Below, piece by piece: positions 32,920 to 45,462 of a stretch of DNA of 64,000 nt. Source of the DNA: Berberis thunbergii. Lineage: Eukaryota > Streptophyta > Magnoliopsida > Ranunculales > Berberidaceae. The notes below the pieces were generated by a model. It was given only the letters and a program-made list of their open reading frames with translations, was not told where the DNA came from and ran no database searches. A program made the translations under genes and the position numbers. Position 1 is the first letter of the stretch; each line of letters starts with the position of its first letter. The stretch lies in assembly GCA_003290165.1 (NCBI GenBank), contig QNQO01000822.1, positions 413,501 through 477,500 on the forward strand. The letters are read 5' to 3'.

Positions 32920-33420
32920 TATATTAAATAATATTGGAGACAACATTCAATTTTGGCATGATGGTTGGTTGTTAGGCATGGTCTCCTTAGGGAAAGATTT
33001 CCTAAGTTCTTCTTGGTGTCATCAAGGAAGACTGCTTTGGGTTTGGAGTTTGGCGCAAACGTTGATGAGGAGCGGGCGTGGAACTTATTATCTTCTTAGG
33101 GAGGAATTTGTTTGAATGGAAAGATGGTTAAGCTTTACAATTACTTGGATTGCTAGAAGGGCGGTTCTGAACGAAGAGGGAGATGGATGGGAATGTAAAT
33201 GAGATACAAGAAGGTTTATCTGTCGAGCTTTTTTTTTTTTTGTCAAATTGATGGAAGGGAGGATACCTAAAGAAGCTCCAACCAATTTCCCTTGCTCTTT
33301 GGTTTGGAACGAATTAATCCACCTTAGAGTTCGCAGTTTCGTTTGGCAATGCCTTTGGGATTATTTGCCAACTAGATTTTTTTTTTTTGAGAAGGGGCAT
33401 GGTAATTGATGGATCTTGTG
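32920..33420 (+). pseudogene. Decayed LINE reverse-transcriptase C-terminal fragment
   Basis: Broken reading frames on the plus strand resemble the region of LINE ORF2 after the RT: NIGDNIQFWHDGWLLG (about 32932-32979), then a segment like EAPTNFPCSLVWNELIHLRV and SFVWQCLWDYLPTR (33280-33380), the zf-RVT-type end where sequences read FxWxxxxDRLPTR. Frameshifts and stops are frequent. It directly adjoins the SDR pseudogene. Confidence 0.65.
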
Positions 33421-33423
33421 TAG

Positions 33424-33732
33424 ATTGCCAACTTATATGCATATTACATCCCCTTATACTACCCAAAGTGCTTGATAGCTTCTTCTACAAACCTTGCAGT
33501 GATCAACGTTAGAAAGATCTGCACACGTAATAATAACATGATTTTACATGGTTGATATGAGTTTTTCATAGACCTCGCCAATGCCAGGTGAAGCACCTGT
33601 AATGAGAACGACCGTCCATTTGATATCTTTATTGGAGGAAACAAACTTGTGTATGAGGTAGGGATGTATGGAGGTCAAGATAACGATTAGAAAGAATATA
33701 TGCCATACGAAGTTCATTAGGTAGTCATGCAT
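33424..33732 (-). pseudogene. Truncated SDR pseudogene
   Basis: Diverged partial copy of the neighbouring minus-strand SDR gene. On the minus strand it keeps exon 1 (MNFVWHIFFLIVILTSIHPY, then a TGASPGIGE cofactor motif where the gene has TGASSGIGE), the first 25 or so bases of intron 1, the last part of exon 2 and the start of intron 2. About 175 bp equivalent to roughly 36470-36645 of the intact gene are missing, joining intron 1 to mid exon 2. Five or so codons are also lost before DIK in exon 1. Exons 3 to 6 are absent. Introns are retained, so it arose from a DNA-level duplication, not retroposition. Confidence 0.85.
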
Positions 33733-33754
33733 CAAACAACCATTCAATCATTGC

Positions 33755-34205
33755 CGAACACGGGGCACAAATCATCTTTCATTAGGGACAATTAACATGT
33801 CCGATCACTAAATCCAAAAAAGGTTTTAGTAATGGACTACGATCCAGGTTAAAGGCCCAGATCTCAGGCGCAACGAATCTCTCCCCCGAAGATAGAGATG
33901 TTATGAAGGAAACAAGTCATGGCGGGAATCTCTCCCCCAAGGACGTATCTCAATGGATGAGACCGTTGTAAGAAATATCCCCTTTCATTGCGCCATGCAT
34001 GCTCAAGTCGCCTACAAAGTTACTTAATCTTGTTATATAAGGTAAAGGAGAGAGAAGAGGAAGGAGGTATGAAAACCCCTACAACTACACTCTTTCCAAG
34101 TTCATCTTCTTCCTCAGTTAACTAACTTCAGCATCAGAGTGCCTTCGGCCATTAACAAGGTGGTCTTTGACAATCTAATCCTGTTTTGCAGGTCAAATCT
34201 CGAGG
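33755..34205 (+). repeat. Possible LTR / solo LTR
   Basis: This GC-richer block has the layout of a plant Ty3-type LTR: a TATATAAGG box at 34034-34042, a purine-rich start, then TTCATCTTCTTCCTCAGTTA, CTTCAGCATCAGAGTGCC and a TTTTGCAGGTC end. It also has a repeated GAATCTCTCCCCCRARGA motif (33875 and 33930). I see no paired LTR or coding region, so the boundaries are guesses. Confidence 0.4.
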
Positions 34206-35394
34206 AGAATAGATTTGGACGCATCATGTTTCATGTCTTTGGTTGAGGACTTACACTAGCTTTGTTGAAATGTGGCACTGCAAGTGTTAAATGTTAATGA
34301 CCAAAAATTGGTTGGGGGAATTTGGAATTAAACAGGGATCAAAATGTTTTTAAGATTCCTGTATTTTATGGACTACATTGTTGGAAAAAAGTTGTAATGC
34401 CTTATATGTTGAAGGGGAGGACTCTTTGTTTTCCCAAATTTAGATTTTTAAAGATGACGTATTACCAGATAGCTACAAATCGAGGAGGGACTTAAACTCG
34501 AAATTATTGATCTAATGAACCCAAGCATCTATTTTCTTATTAGCAATGTGTGGGCTAATCAGGAAACCCTAATATTGAATGCACCCATATTAGGTAGAAG
34601 TGTTGGGAATTAAATTGCCCTTCCCTACTGGCTACTAGAATTCATGTAGTTGCAACTAGCAGGAATGTTTGTCGGTCTGTCAAAGTAGATTTGGTATAAG
34701 TTTGAATCACATCTATTGATTGTAATATAGGTATGATTGGTGTTCACTCAGGACTCAAAATTTTACTCAGTTTAGTTTCCATTCACTGACATAAAGACTT
34801 CAATTTTTCTCAGTTGAGACCATCAGCCTTGCTTGGTTCCATCCCAAGTTGCATCCTTATCTTCCAGGAAATAGAAAATCTGTAGTAGCCATGGAACTGA
34901 AACTGATTGACTACCTAATTAATTTTACGGCTATTTGTTTTTCGAGTTTCGAATAATCGAACTTGTGCTTGAGCCTTGGCTACCAATAGCAAATATCATA
35001 AACTTGGATTTGTAATCCTACTAGCCCAATGCTGGGGTTCCATTTTGCACTGTTTATGCCATGATAAGTTTTGAAATTCAATCTGTAGTGCACGGAGTGT
35101 GTACGAAGCTGCATTACAACACTTCAATTTGTGCTTGGACTAGTATGAGGACATCAAAACTCTGTAGCCATTAGAATTTCCATCTCTTTAGTTTACTACT
35201 TAATTAATCTCGACGCTGAAGGTGTCAGATGGAAAAGAAAACATAAAAACATGCTTAGCTCCATATGTCTATAACAATAGTTGTTCATCTTGGAGTCCCC
35301 TACAATCTCGTAAGTTATTACACAACACAAGGATCATTACCATATCCAAAACCTGTTTGATCAGATCTTGAATAAACCAACCCAAGAATTCCAG
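34206..35394. other. Intergenic DNA downstream of the minus-strand SDR gene
   Basis: AT-rich DNA with no coding signal I can support. The region at 34540-34800 is loosely similar to 37000-37320 (shared AATCATGTAGTTGCA-like and TTTGGTATAA motifs), so the duplication that gave the SDR pseudogene may have carried upstream flank as well. Confidence 0.4.
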
Positions 35395-36854
35395 CTATTT
35401 CGGCTTCTCAGATGTAACATGGCTTGAACTGAACAGGAAACGGCTATACCATTCCATCACATCAGGGAAGATAACCCTCCAAATATACACCATCCTCATA
35501 TATGATGGATCGTTTATGTACTTTTCTCCTCGGCAGACACCGTCGACTATGGTCTTTGCTGCTGCTGCTGCAGTCCTTACAGGGAATCTTCCAATCAAAT
35601 TCTGTTATCATCCGTATGTAAATATTAAGCATCACTAAAAAAATGACTCTCCTCTACCTAATGTTTAATATCATGTTCAGAATCAAGCAATAAAGGGGAG
35701 ATTCGTAAAGGTAGGACCTTACCGCTATTTTTGCTTGATCTACTTCCATTGCGCCATCCTTGGATATGTGTTTACCTCGGGTCATTTCTGAATCAGTAAA
35801 ACTTGGACATACTATCGTTACTCTGATTCTTGAACCCAACTCAACACGGAGTGTCTCGTAAAAGCTTATCAACGCAGCTTTACTAGCCTAAAAAATACGG
35901 AAGAAAAACGTAAGAGCAGACATGTTCAAGACATATTAAACACAATTTATTGAAACTAAAATGACACCCTTTCAATAACTATAAAATTATTACTCCGTAA
36001 ATGCTGATTGTTGGTGAAGGGTTCCATCCAGCAACTGAGGTAGTGACGATAATCTTGCCTTTAGTCTTCTTTAGGTAAGGAATCGCATAATTTGTGGCAT
36101 ACACTGATCCCCAAAAATTCACATTCTGTACGAGTAATCAAAAAGCGAAAACCAATAACTGTTGTGTATTATATATTCATCATCTACATTAGAAGCAATC
36201 AAGCAAAACGCAAACTTGTTTATATACCATTACGGGTGTCAAGTTAGCCACATTAGTGCACTCCTCGAAGAAGAATGCAGAAGCTATACCAGCATTATTC
36301 ACCAGATGATCTACTGGACACGTAAAAAATAACCTCTCAGAATAGTTTAGATTGACGAACTTATATGCATATTACATGCACTTACACTGCCCAAAATGGT
36401 TGATAGCTTCTTCCACAAACCGCTTGCAGTGATCAGCATTCGAAACATCTGCACAAGTAATAATAACATCAGGAGATCCAAGTTGTCTTGCTTCTTCGGC
36501 AACTTGTTGCAGGAGGTTCTCTCTTCTTGCAACAAGAACTAGTCTAGCTCTTCTCTTCGCATATGCGTAAGCAAGTTGCTGTACATAACAAATGTAACTA
36601 CATCAGCACAACAACAACAAATACTTAATGGATTCAATAGAAGATAAGGTTGATATGAGTTTTTCATGGACCTCGCCAATGCCAGATGAAGCCCCCGTAA
36701 TGAGAACGACCTTCCCTTTGATATCTTCATTGGAGAAGGATACTACGATGGAGGAGACAATCTTGTATATGAGGTAGGGAGGTAAGGAGATCAAGATAAG
36801 GATAAGAAAGAATATATGACATACTAAGTTCATTACACTGTCATTCAGTTCCAT
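35395..36854 (-). CDS. 11-beta-hydroxysteroid dehydrogenase-like SDR (gene A)
   Basis: Six exons on the minus strand: 36672-36854, 36386-36578, 36228-36313, 35994-36125, 35723-35887, 35395-35601; 321 residues. A classical short-chain dehydrogenase/reductase using NAD(P)(H). An N-terminal hydrophobic segment with a double proline (about 10-32, LVCHIFFLILILISLPPYLI) resembles the membrane/oil-body anchor of plant HSD (steroleosin-type) proteins. The cofactor motif TGASSGIG is at 53-60, NNAG at 131-134, the catalytic Ser near 184, and YxxxK at 197-201 (YGASK). The Arg-rich ARRE after the second strand fits NADP(H) preference. The substrate is unknown; family members act on sterol or brassinosteroid-like compounds. 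Exon lengths 1-5 equal those of gene B at 43086-44992. A broken copy lies 1.7 kb downstream. Confidence 0.9.
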
Positions 36855-38639
36855 GACTTTGGTTAATGAAAACTGAAAAACTAGCTTTGCTGAAATCTGA
36901 TATAGAAGAAGGCAACTTGCATTGACATGGTACAGTTAAGAAGTTGCTAAAACACTTGGAGTTATTAAAACAGATGTGTTGATTTAATGAATCCAAGTAA
37001 GCAGGTCGAAGCACTAGCATCTTATTGTTGTTATGTAGGTGAAACTAGATCGAGAAACCCAAAATATTGAATGCAACTACATTGGATAGAGAAGTGTCAA
37101 GATTTAAATTGCCCTGCCATACTGGCTCATATGACTACAACCTACTAAAAATCATGTAGTTGCAGCTATCAGTAAACATTTGTTAGTATGTCAAAACAGA
37201 TTTGGTATAATATTGCGAACGCATCTATTGGAGGTAATCTGGGTATGTGAAACATCGGTCTATTGTGCATGAAAAATGTACTCACTTCTAGATTTAGATT
37301 TCATTCACCTTCGGAAAAAAAAAAAACTTACAGTATTGACTGATTTTGTTTAGTGTGGATGATCTCTTCACCATGTATATTACTCTGTCAATAGTGAGAT
37401 TGAACAGGTAATCACCGTAGTGTGTTTTAGGACTTGTCTTGTTACTTTCTTTCTCTTGCAGAGATCAGAATAGTTTCATATACGAGCAAATGCAAATACA
37501 GATATTAGAAGGTGATGATTGCAGCTGAATGCTTGTGACTATGCAGATGAGTTGTTCGCGTCACAGAACATATTCATATAAAATTTAGGGATTTGTGGAG
37601 ATACCTCCATTATTAATCATGAATTCAGAGTACCTCTAAATTAAGAAAACTTTAGTGATAACCATCGGGACTCAAAGTAAACATGAGTATCGATATTTTG
37701 ACCGTGAAATAAGCATGTGTATGGCACGTGATCCTTTTAAACTTTCAAAATACTTGAACTAACCCTGCTTTGAGATGCATCTCGATGAAAATGTCTTGGT
37801 AACAAAAAAAATATCACATTCTTCAAGTCAAACCTTTCCGTTCTTTTTAGTATTTGAGTTTTTGGTACCATCACTTTTGCTAAGGGACACCGTCACACTT
37901 TTCTTTTTAATTGAATGTGTTGAAGGATACCACCAATATAAATCCTTATTTCACTACGGTTCATCTTCTTTTCCACCTTTTCTTCTCTCTTCACAGCAAC
38001 GACAGAGCACCACCACGCTCGCCACTGCCGGCCGCACCACCCTGCCACCACCTTTCCTCTCTTCATCTTTTCCTTTATTTTCTTTTTCTTTTTCCATTTC
38101 TCTTCTCTTCTTCACCATCACCAACATTACCAGTCCGCCTTCGCTTCTTTTTCTCTTCCTCTATTCTTCTTCTCCTCCTCCTCTTCTCTCTTCTACTTTT
38201 TTTTTCCGCCCTCGATCAGATTCGTGCCTATGAGGAAAATACTTGTACCATGCAAGATTAGTCCATTATAGTTATAAATTTCCAAATCTTTATTAGCGTA
38301 GTTGTTGAAATATTGGTGTGAATTTAAAAAATAAAGGGAAATAGTTTCTTAACTTTCAAATCTCTCTCTAAATTGTTTGGTCTTATATCCTCTATGTAAC
38401 TCACTTTGAAGGAGTTAATAATGATAGTTTTTGAAATTGGATTTGGACTCCAAGATGTAGCCACTTTTGTGAAGGAGGGAGGAGATAGACCAATGTTGGT
38501 CCACGCGCGCCGCCGTCATCCGGCCTAGTTGGGTTGAGATGAAACTTATTTCTTTTTGTTGAAATTTCATTTGGAAAATAAAATAAAAAATATATTTTTA
38601 TTTGCTTTAGAGAACAAGACTGGGTCAAAGGAGACCCAA

Positions 38640-39130
38640 TCTTAACTTCATGATTTCTTCCACTTATTTAGCCACGTTTTCTCTCAAACGGATATTTCTA
38701 TTGGCCTATAAATAGTTGTTTTCTCTCTCAGATAAATATATCAAGAACAAGACAGTTTTATTAGAAAAAAAAAGTTTTACGTTTCAAAGAGTTTATTTGT
38801 AAACTGTTACTAATATTTCAGAGAGTTAACAAAACTTTGTTTCATCAAACAGAGTTCGAGTTTTGTTTTCGAAATACTTTGCTTATTTACTGTAATTGGT
38901 TTTTGTGATTTCGAACAAAAGAAACTGGGTGAATAAATTTCCGTCCTTCAGCAAGTGCATGTGACTGAACGAGACAGAAAAGATATTCTGTGTTGTTTTA
39001 TCCTGAGGACGATGAGGCTTACAGATTACTTGTACAATCTTGAGCAAAGCCACAAAACGTCTTAAAGCGAGCGACCTAGTCCGCGACTCAACCCAATAAA
39101 ATTTTGATAACTTCGTTCCTATTTAAATTT
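38640..39130 (+). repeat. Candidate solo LTR with TATA box
   Basis: CCTATAAATAG at 38705-38715 is followed by about 400 bases including TAAATTTCCGTCCTTCAGCA, GTGACTGAACGAGACAG and TTAAAGCGAGCGACCTAGTC. The block is GC-richer than its surroundings and laid out like a copia LTR promoter and R region. There is no open frame and no paired copy in the window. Confidence 0.35.
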
Positions 39131-41219
39131 GTAGCAATTGTATTTCCAAGAGTAGTAGTAGCACATCCATTCAGGTCTACTACTCTAGTTTTAGGTTAAG
39201 TGCTCATATAATTGAAATTGATAAATATAACTCATTTGAAGCTAGTTGCTTCTTGAACATGAAGCAACACATGGAAGGATTTAACAGGTCAGGGTTGCAT
39301 TTCCTGGTCGAATGGTACCGGTTGTCCAGAATTCAATACATCACAACTAGAACGTACATAAATCCTCTGCAAATGAGGTGTTGCAACTTATTGTCCAATG
39401 TCAGTTGTAATAAAAATGAATGTACAAAATACTTATGTCACCAACCTTTTTAAGAATTATGGTTGCGAAAGTCTTGTTCAGCAAACAGTAAGAGTATTTA
39501 AAGAGTTCGTTGAAGGTGGTTGTCACCTGTTGAAAATTTATGCCATTTTTGGGATCCTTTTACATATATTTTGGTTGAATATGTTTAGCATTGTTATCTT
39601 CTAAATGCTCAATACTACCTTAATCACGAGAGCGTGAAGGGGGAGGCGATATTAGAGTAAGAGGGAGAGCAAGCGTTGGAGCGCTTAACTTTAAACTTTG
39701 TTAATTAAAGTTTCGAAGCATTTGAGAATTTATAATTTTATTATGATATGTTTTAAAACTATTGCTTGAGTTTCACCAATTCTAATTTCTTAACTTTGAA
39801 TCAATACAATTAAGTAATAGTTATTTGATGAGATTAATAACATTCATAGGAAAATACTTATAATTATGAAAATATTATGGAGAATATATTTATTAGTTAA
39901 GTTTATATCCATATGTACATTAAACATTTAGTACTAATGAGCATTCAAAACACAATAATCACTTAAAAAAAATTAACAAATCATTTGAACGAGAATTCAA
40001 ACTTTGGAAGCTAAATTCAGTAAACATACAGTGAAGACTTGAGAACAATCAAAAGCAGATAGGTTTGGCAAATTCAGAGTATGAATATCCTTAAAACTTT
40101 TACATTTTAGTCGTCAAATTTTGATGAGAATTTTTCTTACATTTACATATTAGAGTAACTCAAGTGAAGTATAATGACTTGATCCACATGTATAATATTG
40201 TCCGTTTTTGGCCCAATGTCCGTACAATTTTAAAATGTGTTGTATCATGAGATCCAAACTCACGTATATATAATACATTTTCTTCTCTCACTCAAGCGAT
40301 GTAAGACTATAACACCTAGTAGCCAGTCAGCCTCTAAGCCCACTCACGCAAGAAGCTGTCAGCCTCAGAGTTCGCCCACACAAAATAGTCTGTCAACCTC
40401 AATCTCAGAGCCCTCCCGCACAGAGTGTTACTTTTGAATAAACTCATAACAAGTGATTACTGGAATAGACTTATAATATGTTGAATGACTTTATTAGTGT
40501 TTAATTTTGATTGGGATCGAGTTATGACTTCAGCTGAATATATATGGTTAGTCTATTTCAAAAGATTGGGATTTTAGTTGGTATTGACTTGATTGCAACC
40601 TTGAGCTTGTACTCCATATGAAAACTTGGTTCTTAATTCTTTAATTATAATTTTAAAAGCAATAACTGATTTGTTAGATTATTTTAAGAGCAACCTGAGA
40701 ACAAATAAATATAGGAGTGCATAACAAAGTGGGATGTTTATATTTTCTTGTTTTGTGTTATTATTAGCAGGTATTTTTATGGTATTAGCAAAGCATAATA
40801 TTTTGTATTGTGTGTTTGGATAAGTGAGGTAAAGCAGAGTTATCCAAGGTTTTAAATGACTACAATGCTGGAGACAAAGTCGTACTAAAGATTACGAGGG
40901 GCAGTGATGACTTAAAACAACTACTAGTGTTAAAGACGACAAGTTTCTAATAAGAATTCAATTGTGTTATGCAATCCACACATTTTTTATCTGATTCGAT
41001 ATTTTTTCTTATAATTCCACACACAATGTAAATTTGACTTGATCAACTTCAAGTAATTCTATGTACATTAGATTTGATATTTTGTTAACTTTGATGACAA
41101 ATAGTTGAAGTGAAGTTTTGTTGAATGATGTCGATATAAAATAGTCGTGTAAAATGTGGGTTGTTTATTGGTTGAATAATGTAATTAGAGGCTGTATATA
41201 TGCATAATAAAATTGTCAT

Positions 41220-41643
41220 GATAATGATGACAGTAATTAGCAGGGGTCGTAATTGTTGCTAAAAGGATTACCAAATGAAATTTGGCGGCAATTATAAACC
41301 GTCGCAAAATATGGATAACCGTTGCTAAAGAAATAAAAAGATGATTCATCAGATTTTCTGACGGCTAAAACCGTCGGATGTTAACAAAACGTCACCATTG
41401 TCCCATATTAAAACAGTCGCTATATGGTAATTAACGACGGTTTAACTGATGATTGCTGAAAACTGTCGCTATTTAGTAATTAGCGATGGTTATGCCAACG
41501 ATTGCTGAACACCATGGTTGAATGTCCTAGTGACGCATTTATTAGTGGTGGTTGGCCAACTGTCGTTATATTATTTAACGACGGTTATAACCATCGCTAT
41601 ATGCCTTTAACAACCGTCGCTAAATTACAGTTTTCTTGTAGTG
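41220..41643. mobile_element. CACTA (En/Spm-like) transposon terminus
   Basis: The block ends TTTTCTTGTAGTG (41631-41643), which is CACTACAAGAAAA on the other strand, the standard CACTA end. Inward lie at least eight subterminal repeats in both directions, variants of AACCGTCGC and GCGACGGTT (for example 41300, 41430, 41578, 41610). These are binding sites for the transposase in the family. I find no matching second terminus nearby, so the other end is lost or lies inside decayed sequence. Confidence 0.75.
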
Positions 41644-42689
41644 ACAATACAAAATGAAAATTCTAGCTTCATTTTGTTCGGGTTGACCCATAAACAATTC
41701 GGGTTAGGCTTATGGTTCGCCTATAGAATTCTACCAATACAACCAAATTCGAAGAAACCTATAGCAGATCAGAACTAGCTCAAATTGATTTGGTTCACGA
41801 GTGGCTTGGACAAAACCATCAAAGCAACAGTTAATGATAGATTCCAAAATTCATTTATTTTATTACAATAAATCATACAGATGGAGTTAGGCCATCCAAT
41901 GTGGTTGTGCATTTATCGATCTGAAGGTGACAATATTTCATTGTCATTTCGACCAAATCTAAATGCAAGTATTTGCCATTTAGTACTACTCTCTCTTAAC
42001 CAAATAAATACAACACTCACATCAAAATAAACACACTAATCTTTACAATGTTTTGACAAGTAACAAAACCATGTAAACTTTGCAAAATTTTTGGACAGGG
42101 TGAAATTTTTTCAATGAAAAACAAAGTTTTCTTTGTAAAAAAAAACATTTGAATGTTTTTTCACTGTTTGATTTCATCACCTAGGAAAAAACAAATTCAT
42201 TATTAGTGAGAATATTTCTATTTTGTGGAGGAATTCTTGAGAAAAAGAGAGAAATTATTCAATAAGACTTTTAATGTTCAAACGTTAAGTCTCTTGAGAG
42301 ATTGGTGAGTGAAAAGATCGAACAAGAAAAAGTTTTTTGAAAGGGAACCTAATAGGGAAAAAATTTCACCAGTGGAAAAGTTTTAATTTTTCTTGAAAAA
42401 TCAAATGCTAGAAAACTCAATTTTAAGAAATATTTTTTTTCCATAAAACACCCAAAAATCAAACACACCGTAATAATAAAATTTGAAATCTTTCAGAAAT
42501 CACAATCTTTGAATGGATCTATCATCTGTTTAATCACACTATGAAAAAAGGTGAATCATTCAAATCATATGTGCATAGCTGGTTATATTTATTCAAGTAT
42601 TTATTTTATAATATACAAGAAAGATCATAAGAAAGGCCTGGACCAAAATCAAAGCAAAAATAAATGAGTAAGTCTAGGCAGTCAGGACA

Positions 42690-42821
42690 ATCAGTCATTT
42701 TTTTGTCAAGGATGGACTCTTTTACATTTTTGCCCATTATCTTTAAAATACAACCACAAACATCAATTATAGAAGGAGTAAAAGTGTAAAGAGCCCTAAC
42801 CCTGACAAAAAAATGACTGAT
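42690..42821. mobile_element. Small TIR element (family M1), copy 2
   Basis: Ends ATCAGTCATTTTTTTGTCA and TGACAAAAAAATGACTGAT are perfect inverted repeats. The interior (TTTTACATTTTTGCCCATTA, then CTTTAAAATACAACCACAAA) matches 24694-24834. Non-coding MITE. Confidence 0.75.
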
Positions 42822-42998
42822 AGCTCTAACTCTTTAGAGTTATGGAAAATAAATAAATAAATAAAAATATAAAACAACCGCATACCATGCATTAAATATT
42901 TTCATCAAACTTTATTGTACAATATATGAGTCATAATGGAAATGTATATCAACCAAAATAGATAGTGAAATTTATAATGCAACCCAAAAGTTCCCCTC

Positions 42999-43006
42999 TA
43001 TATAAA
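42999..43006 (+). promoter_or_regulatory. TATA box of SDR gene B
   Basis: TATATAAA sits 80 bases upstream of the ATG at 43086, at a good distance for a short leader. Confidence 0.65.
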
Positions 43007-43085
43007 CATCTCCATCACCCAAATTTTCCCTAGTCTCAATCTATAGATTTCTCTGTAGGGAAATATATAGAACAGTTAGTCAATC

Positions 43086-44992
43086 ATGGAGCTTGTTCAC
43101 TTGGTGATGGACCTAGTGCTACCTCCCATACTCATCGCAGCGCTCCTTTTGATTCTTCCTCCTTATCTACTTCATAAGTTGTTCATCACCATTTTGAAGT
43201 ACTTCACCATGGAAAACATGCTTGGCAAGGTTGTTATCATCACTGGTGCTTCTTCTGGTATCGGCGAGGTGCTTAGTATTCCATATTTACAATTTCCGAA
43301 TACCTGGTTTTATAAAGAGCTGCCCAGTTTGGGGTGGGTGCCATTATTGATATAACTAAGATTGGTTTAACTTTTTTTTTTTTTGTTGGAAATGCAGTAT
43401 ATGGCTTATGAGTACGCGAAGAAAGGGGCACGGTTAACCATTGTTGCTAGAAGAGAGAAACAACTCAAGGAAGTAGCTGAGAAGGCCAGGAAATATGGAT
43501 CTCCAGATGTTCTATGTGTTTGTGCTGATGTTTCTAAGCCTGAGGACTGCAAGCGGTTTGTTGAAGAAACTATCAACCATTTTGGGCGTCGTAAGTTTTT
43601 ATTTAGAGGATCACCTGAATTCCATGCTATACCTGTCCTGATTTTAGACCATCTGAAACCCTAATACTGTTTACCCTCCATAATTAAATTAGCTAGAGAA
43701 GCCGGTCACCTGAATCCATATTCTTGGTAATACAATCAGATAATATATACAGACTTGTTCAAAATCATTGTAAGTTTTGTGAGTTTAGGGAGTTGTATTC
43801 GATTACCACTTTTGTCGTAAATAAAAATGCCTAATTTAACTTTATCTATTTATTTATGTATTTATATATTTATGTTTCAGTTTCTTTTTGTTGTTTGAGA
43901 AAGTTCATATTTTATCTGCAGTGGATCATATGGTGAACAATGCTGGGATTGTGAGCGCATTCTACTTTGATGAGGCAACCGAAATCACCAATTCATTGCC
44001 CATCATGGTAAATTCTCCTCCCCATTAATTAAAAAAAAAAAAAAAACCTTTGATCATTAGTTATTAACTTAGCTAGACAGTTATCGGTAAAATTTATAAT
44101 TGCTAAATGCCTATAGCGAACTTGTATGTCAAAGTACTGACGAGAAGTTTTGGTTTGATCCTATCGGCGGTGCCTAGAATGTGAACTTTTGGGGTTCAGT
44201 TTATCCAACACATTACGCTTTACCTCATCTCAAGAAGAGCAAGGGCAAGATCCTGGTGAATGCTTCGCTTTCAGGATGGTTGTATGGACCTGACATGAGC
44301 TTCTATGGGGTAATTATCAAACTAAAAATCACCTTAATTTCTTCGTTGGTTTGATCTTTTATTCAAAATTGGCCTTAACATAACCTGTTTTTTTTTAACA
44401 GGCAAGTAAAGCGGCATTAGTGAACTTTTATGAGTCACTTAAGGTTGAATTTGGTTCATCTGTCCAAATAACAATAGCATCTCCTGGATTTACTGAGTCT
44501 GAAATGAGCCAAGGCAAACACCTTAACAAAGACGGCAGAGTTGAAATTGATAAAGAAAAAAGAGATGTAAGATTTTCATTTTTCCTGGACTTCTTATATT
44601 GTTATTAGGCACTGGTATAAAAAGGCAATGTATATCGTTCTTGATTTTGATACATTTTTCCACTTTATTTGTGCTACATATATTTTGAAATATTTCTTCT
44701 ACGGCGCACATATAACCACTGACCGCATTGATGTTTGCAGAATGTGATCTGGATGTTCCCTGTTAGAGGAGTGCAGGAGTGTGCAAAGACTATAGTGAAT
44801 GGAGTTTGCAGGGGAGATAGATATGTGACAGATCCATCTTGGTTCAGAGTTTTGGCTGTGTGTAAGCTCTTTATTCCTGAAGTTGTCGAATGGTTTTTTC
44901 GCATTTTGTTCGTTGTGTTACCTAAAGAGCTGGAAGCGAAAGCACTCCAAAACCAGAAAGAGATCTCAAATGGCACGAAAAAATCTTCTTAA
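43086..44992 (+). CDS. 11-beta-hydroxysteroid dehydrogenase-like SDR (gene B)
   Basis: Six exons: 43086-43268, 43398-43590, 43922-44007, 44178-44309, 44402-44566, 44741-44992; 336 residues. Same classical SDR type as gene A. An N-terminal hydrophobic anchor with prolines (about 10-32, LVLPPILIAALLLILPPYLL) is followed by the cofactor motif TGASSGIG (53-60), NNAG (131-134), a catalytic Ser in NASLSGW (184) and YGASK (197-201). The exon 6 product (FPVRGVQECAKTIVNGVCRG) resembles that of gene A, then adds a longer Lys-rich tail ending KKSS, a possible ER-retention-like dilysine signal. Exons 1-5 equal those of gene A in length, which shows recent common origin. A TATA box is at 42999. The enzyme is expected on ER or oil-body membranes; substrate unknown. 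Confidence 0.92.
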
Positions 44993-45412
44993 CTCCCTTG
45001 TCTATGAGTCATGTTGTAAGTTCTATGATTCCTCCATGTATAGAGTATTTGTTGCTTTCTAGGTCTAAATCTGCGCCCATCTTTGCAAACAGAGGTCATA
45101 TTGGATCCTTGAACCAAAATAACCGAAAATAAAAACAGTGTTTTTTTGTGGGCTTATTCGAAGGTCTTGATGTTGAATTTTCGGACCCTGAAGTATTGTC
45201 TTAAAACTTTATATGGATTATTCCATCTCTAGCTCTAGGGTGGTGAAGATGGCAAAGCGTTTAGCCACCACCGCATAGTGTGTACATGAGATTGTTAGCA
45301 CGAACATGTCATGGACTTAAAACACTTATCAGTATTGAGCCTTATAATGCCGGGTTTTTATCTGAAAAGACCTTGTTACTAGTTAAACACATGTCCAGTG
45401 TTTAAATTACAT

Positions 45413-45462
45413 TATGTGAGATTAAATTTGCACGCTAAAATTGAGCAACATCTCCAACATAA
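45413..45462 (-). repeat. LTR-like end motif, copy 2
   Basis: GTGAGATTAAATTTGCACGC and GCAACATCTCCAACATAA match the blocks at 8350-8418 and 50488-50560. No LTR body can be outlined. Confidence 0.35.

Larger units (their letters stand above)
36855..43085. other. Intergenic region between the two SDR genes
   Basis: About 6.2 kb without a supported gene. It includes a pyrimidine-rich low-complexity block (37940-38220) whose open frames are mostly Ser, Phe and Leu, a candidate LTR with a TATA box (38640-39130), a second possible LTR piece (40235-40440), a CACTA terminus (41220-41643), and a small TIR element (42690-42821). The end holds the promoter of SDR gene B. Confidence 0.5.

Noticed and set aside
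37775..38261. Two overlapping plus-strand frames of 152 and 116 codons
   Set aside because: Both are translations of a CT-rich low-complexity block (Ser, Phe, Leu, Pro) without domain similarity.
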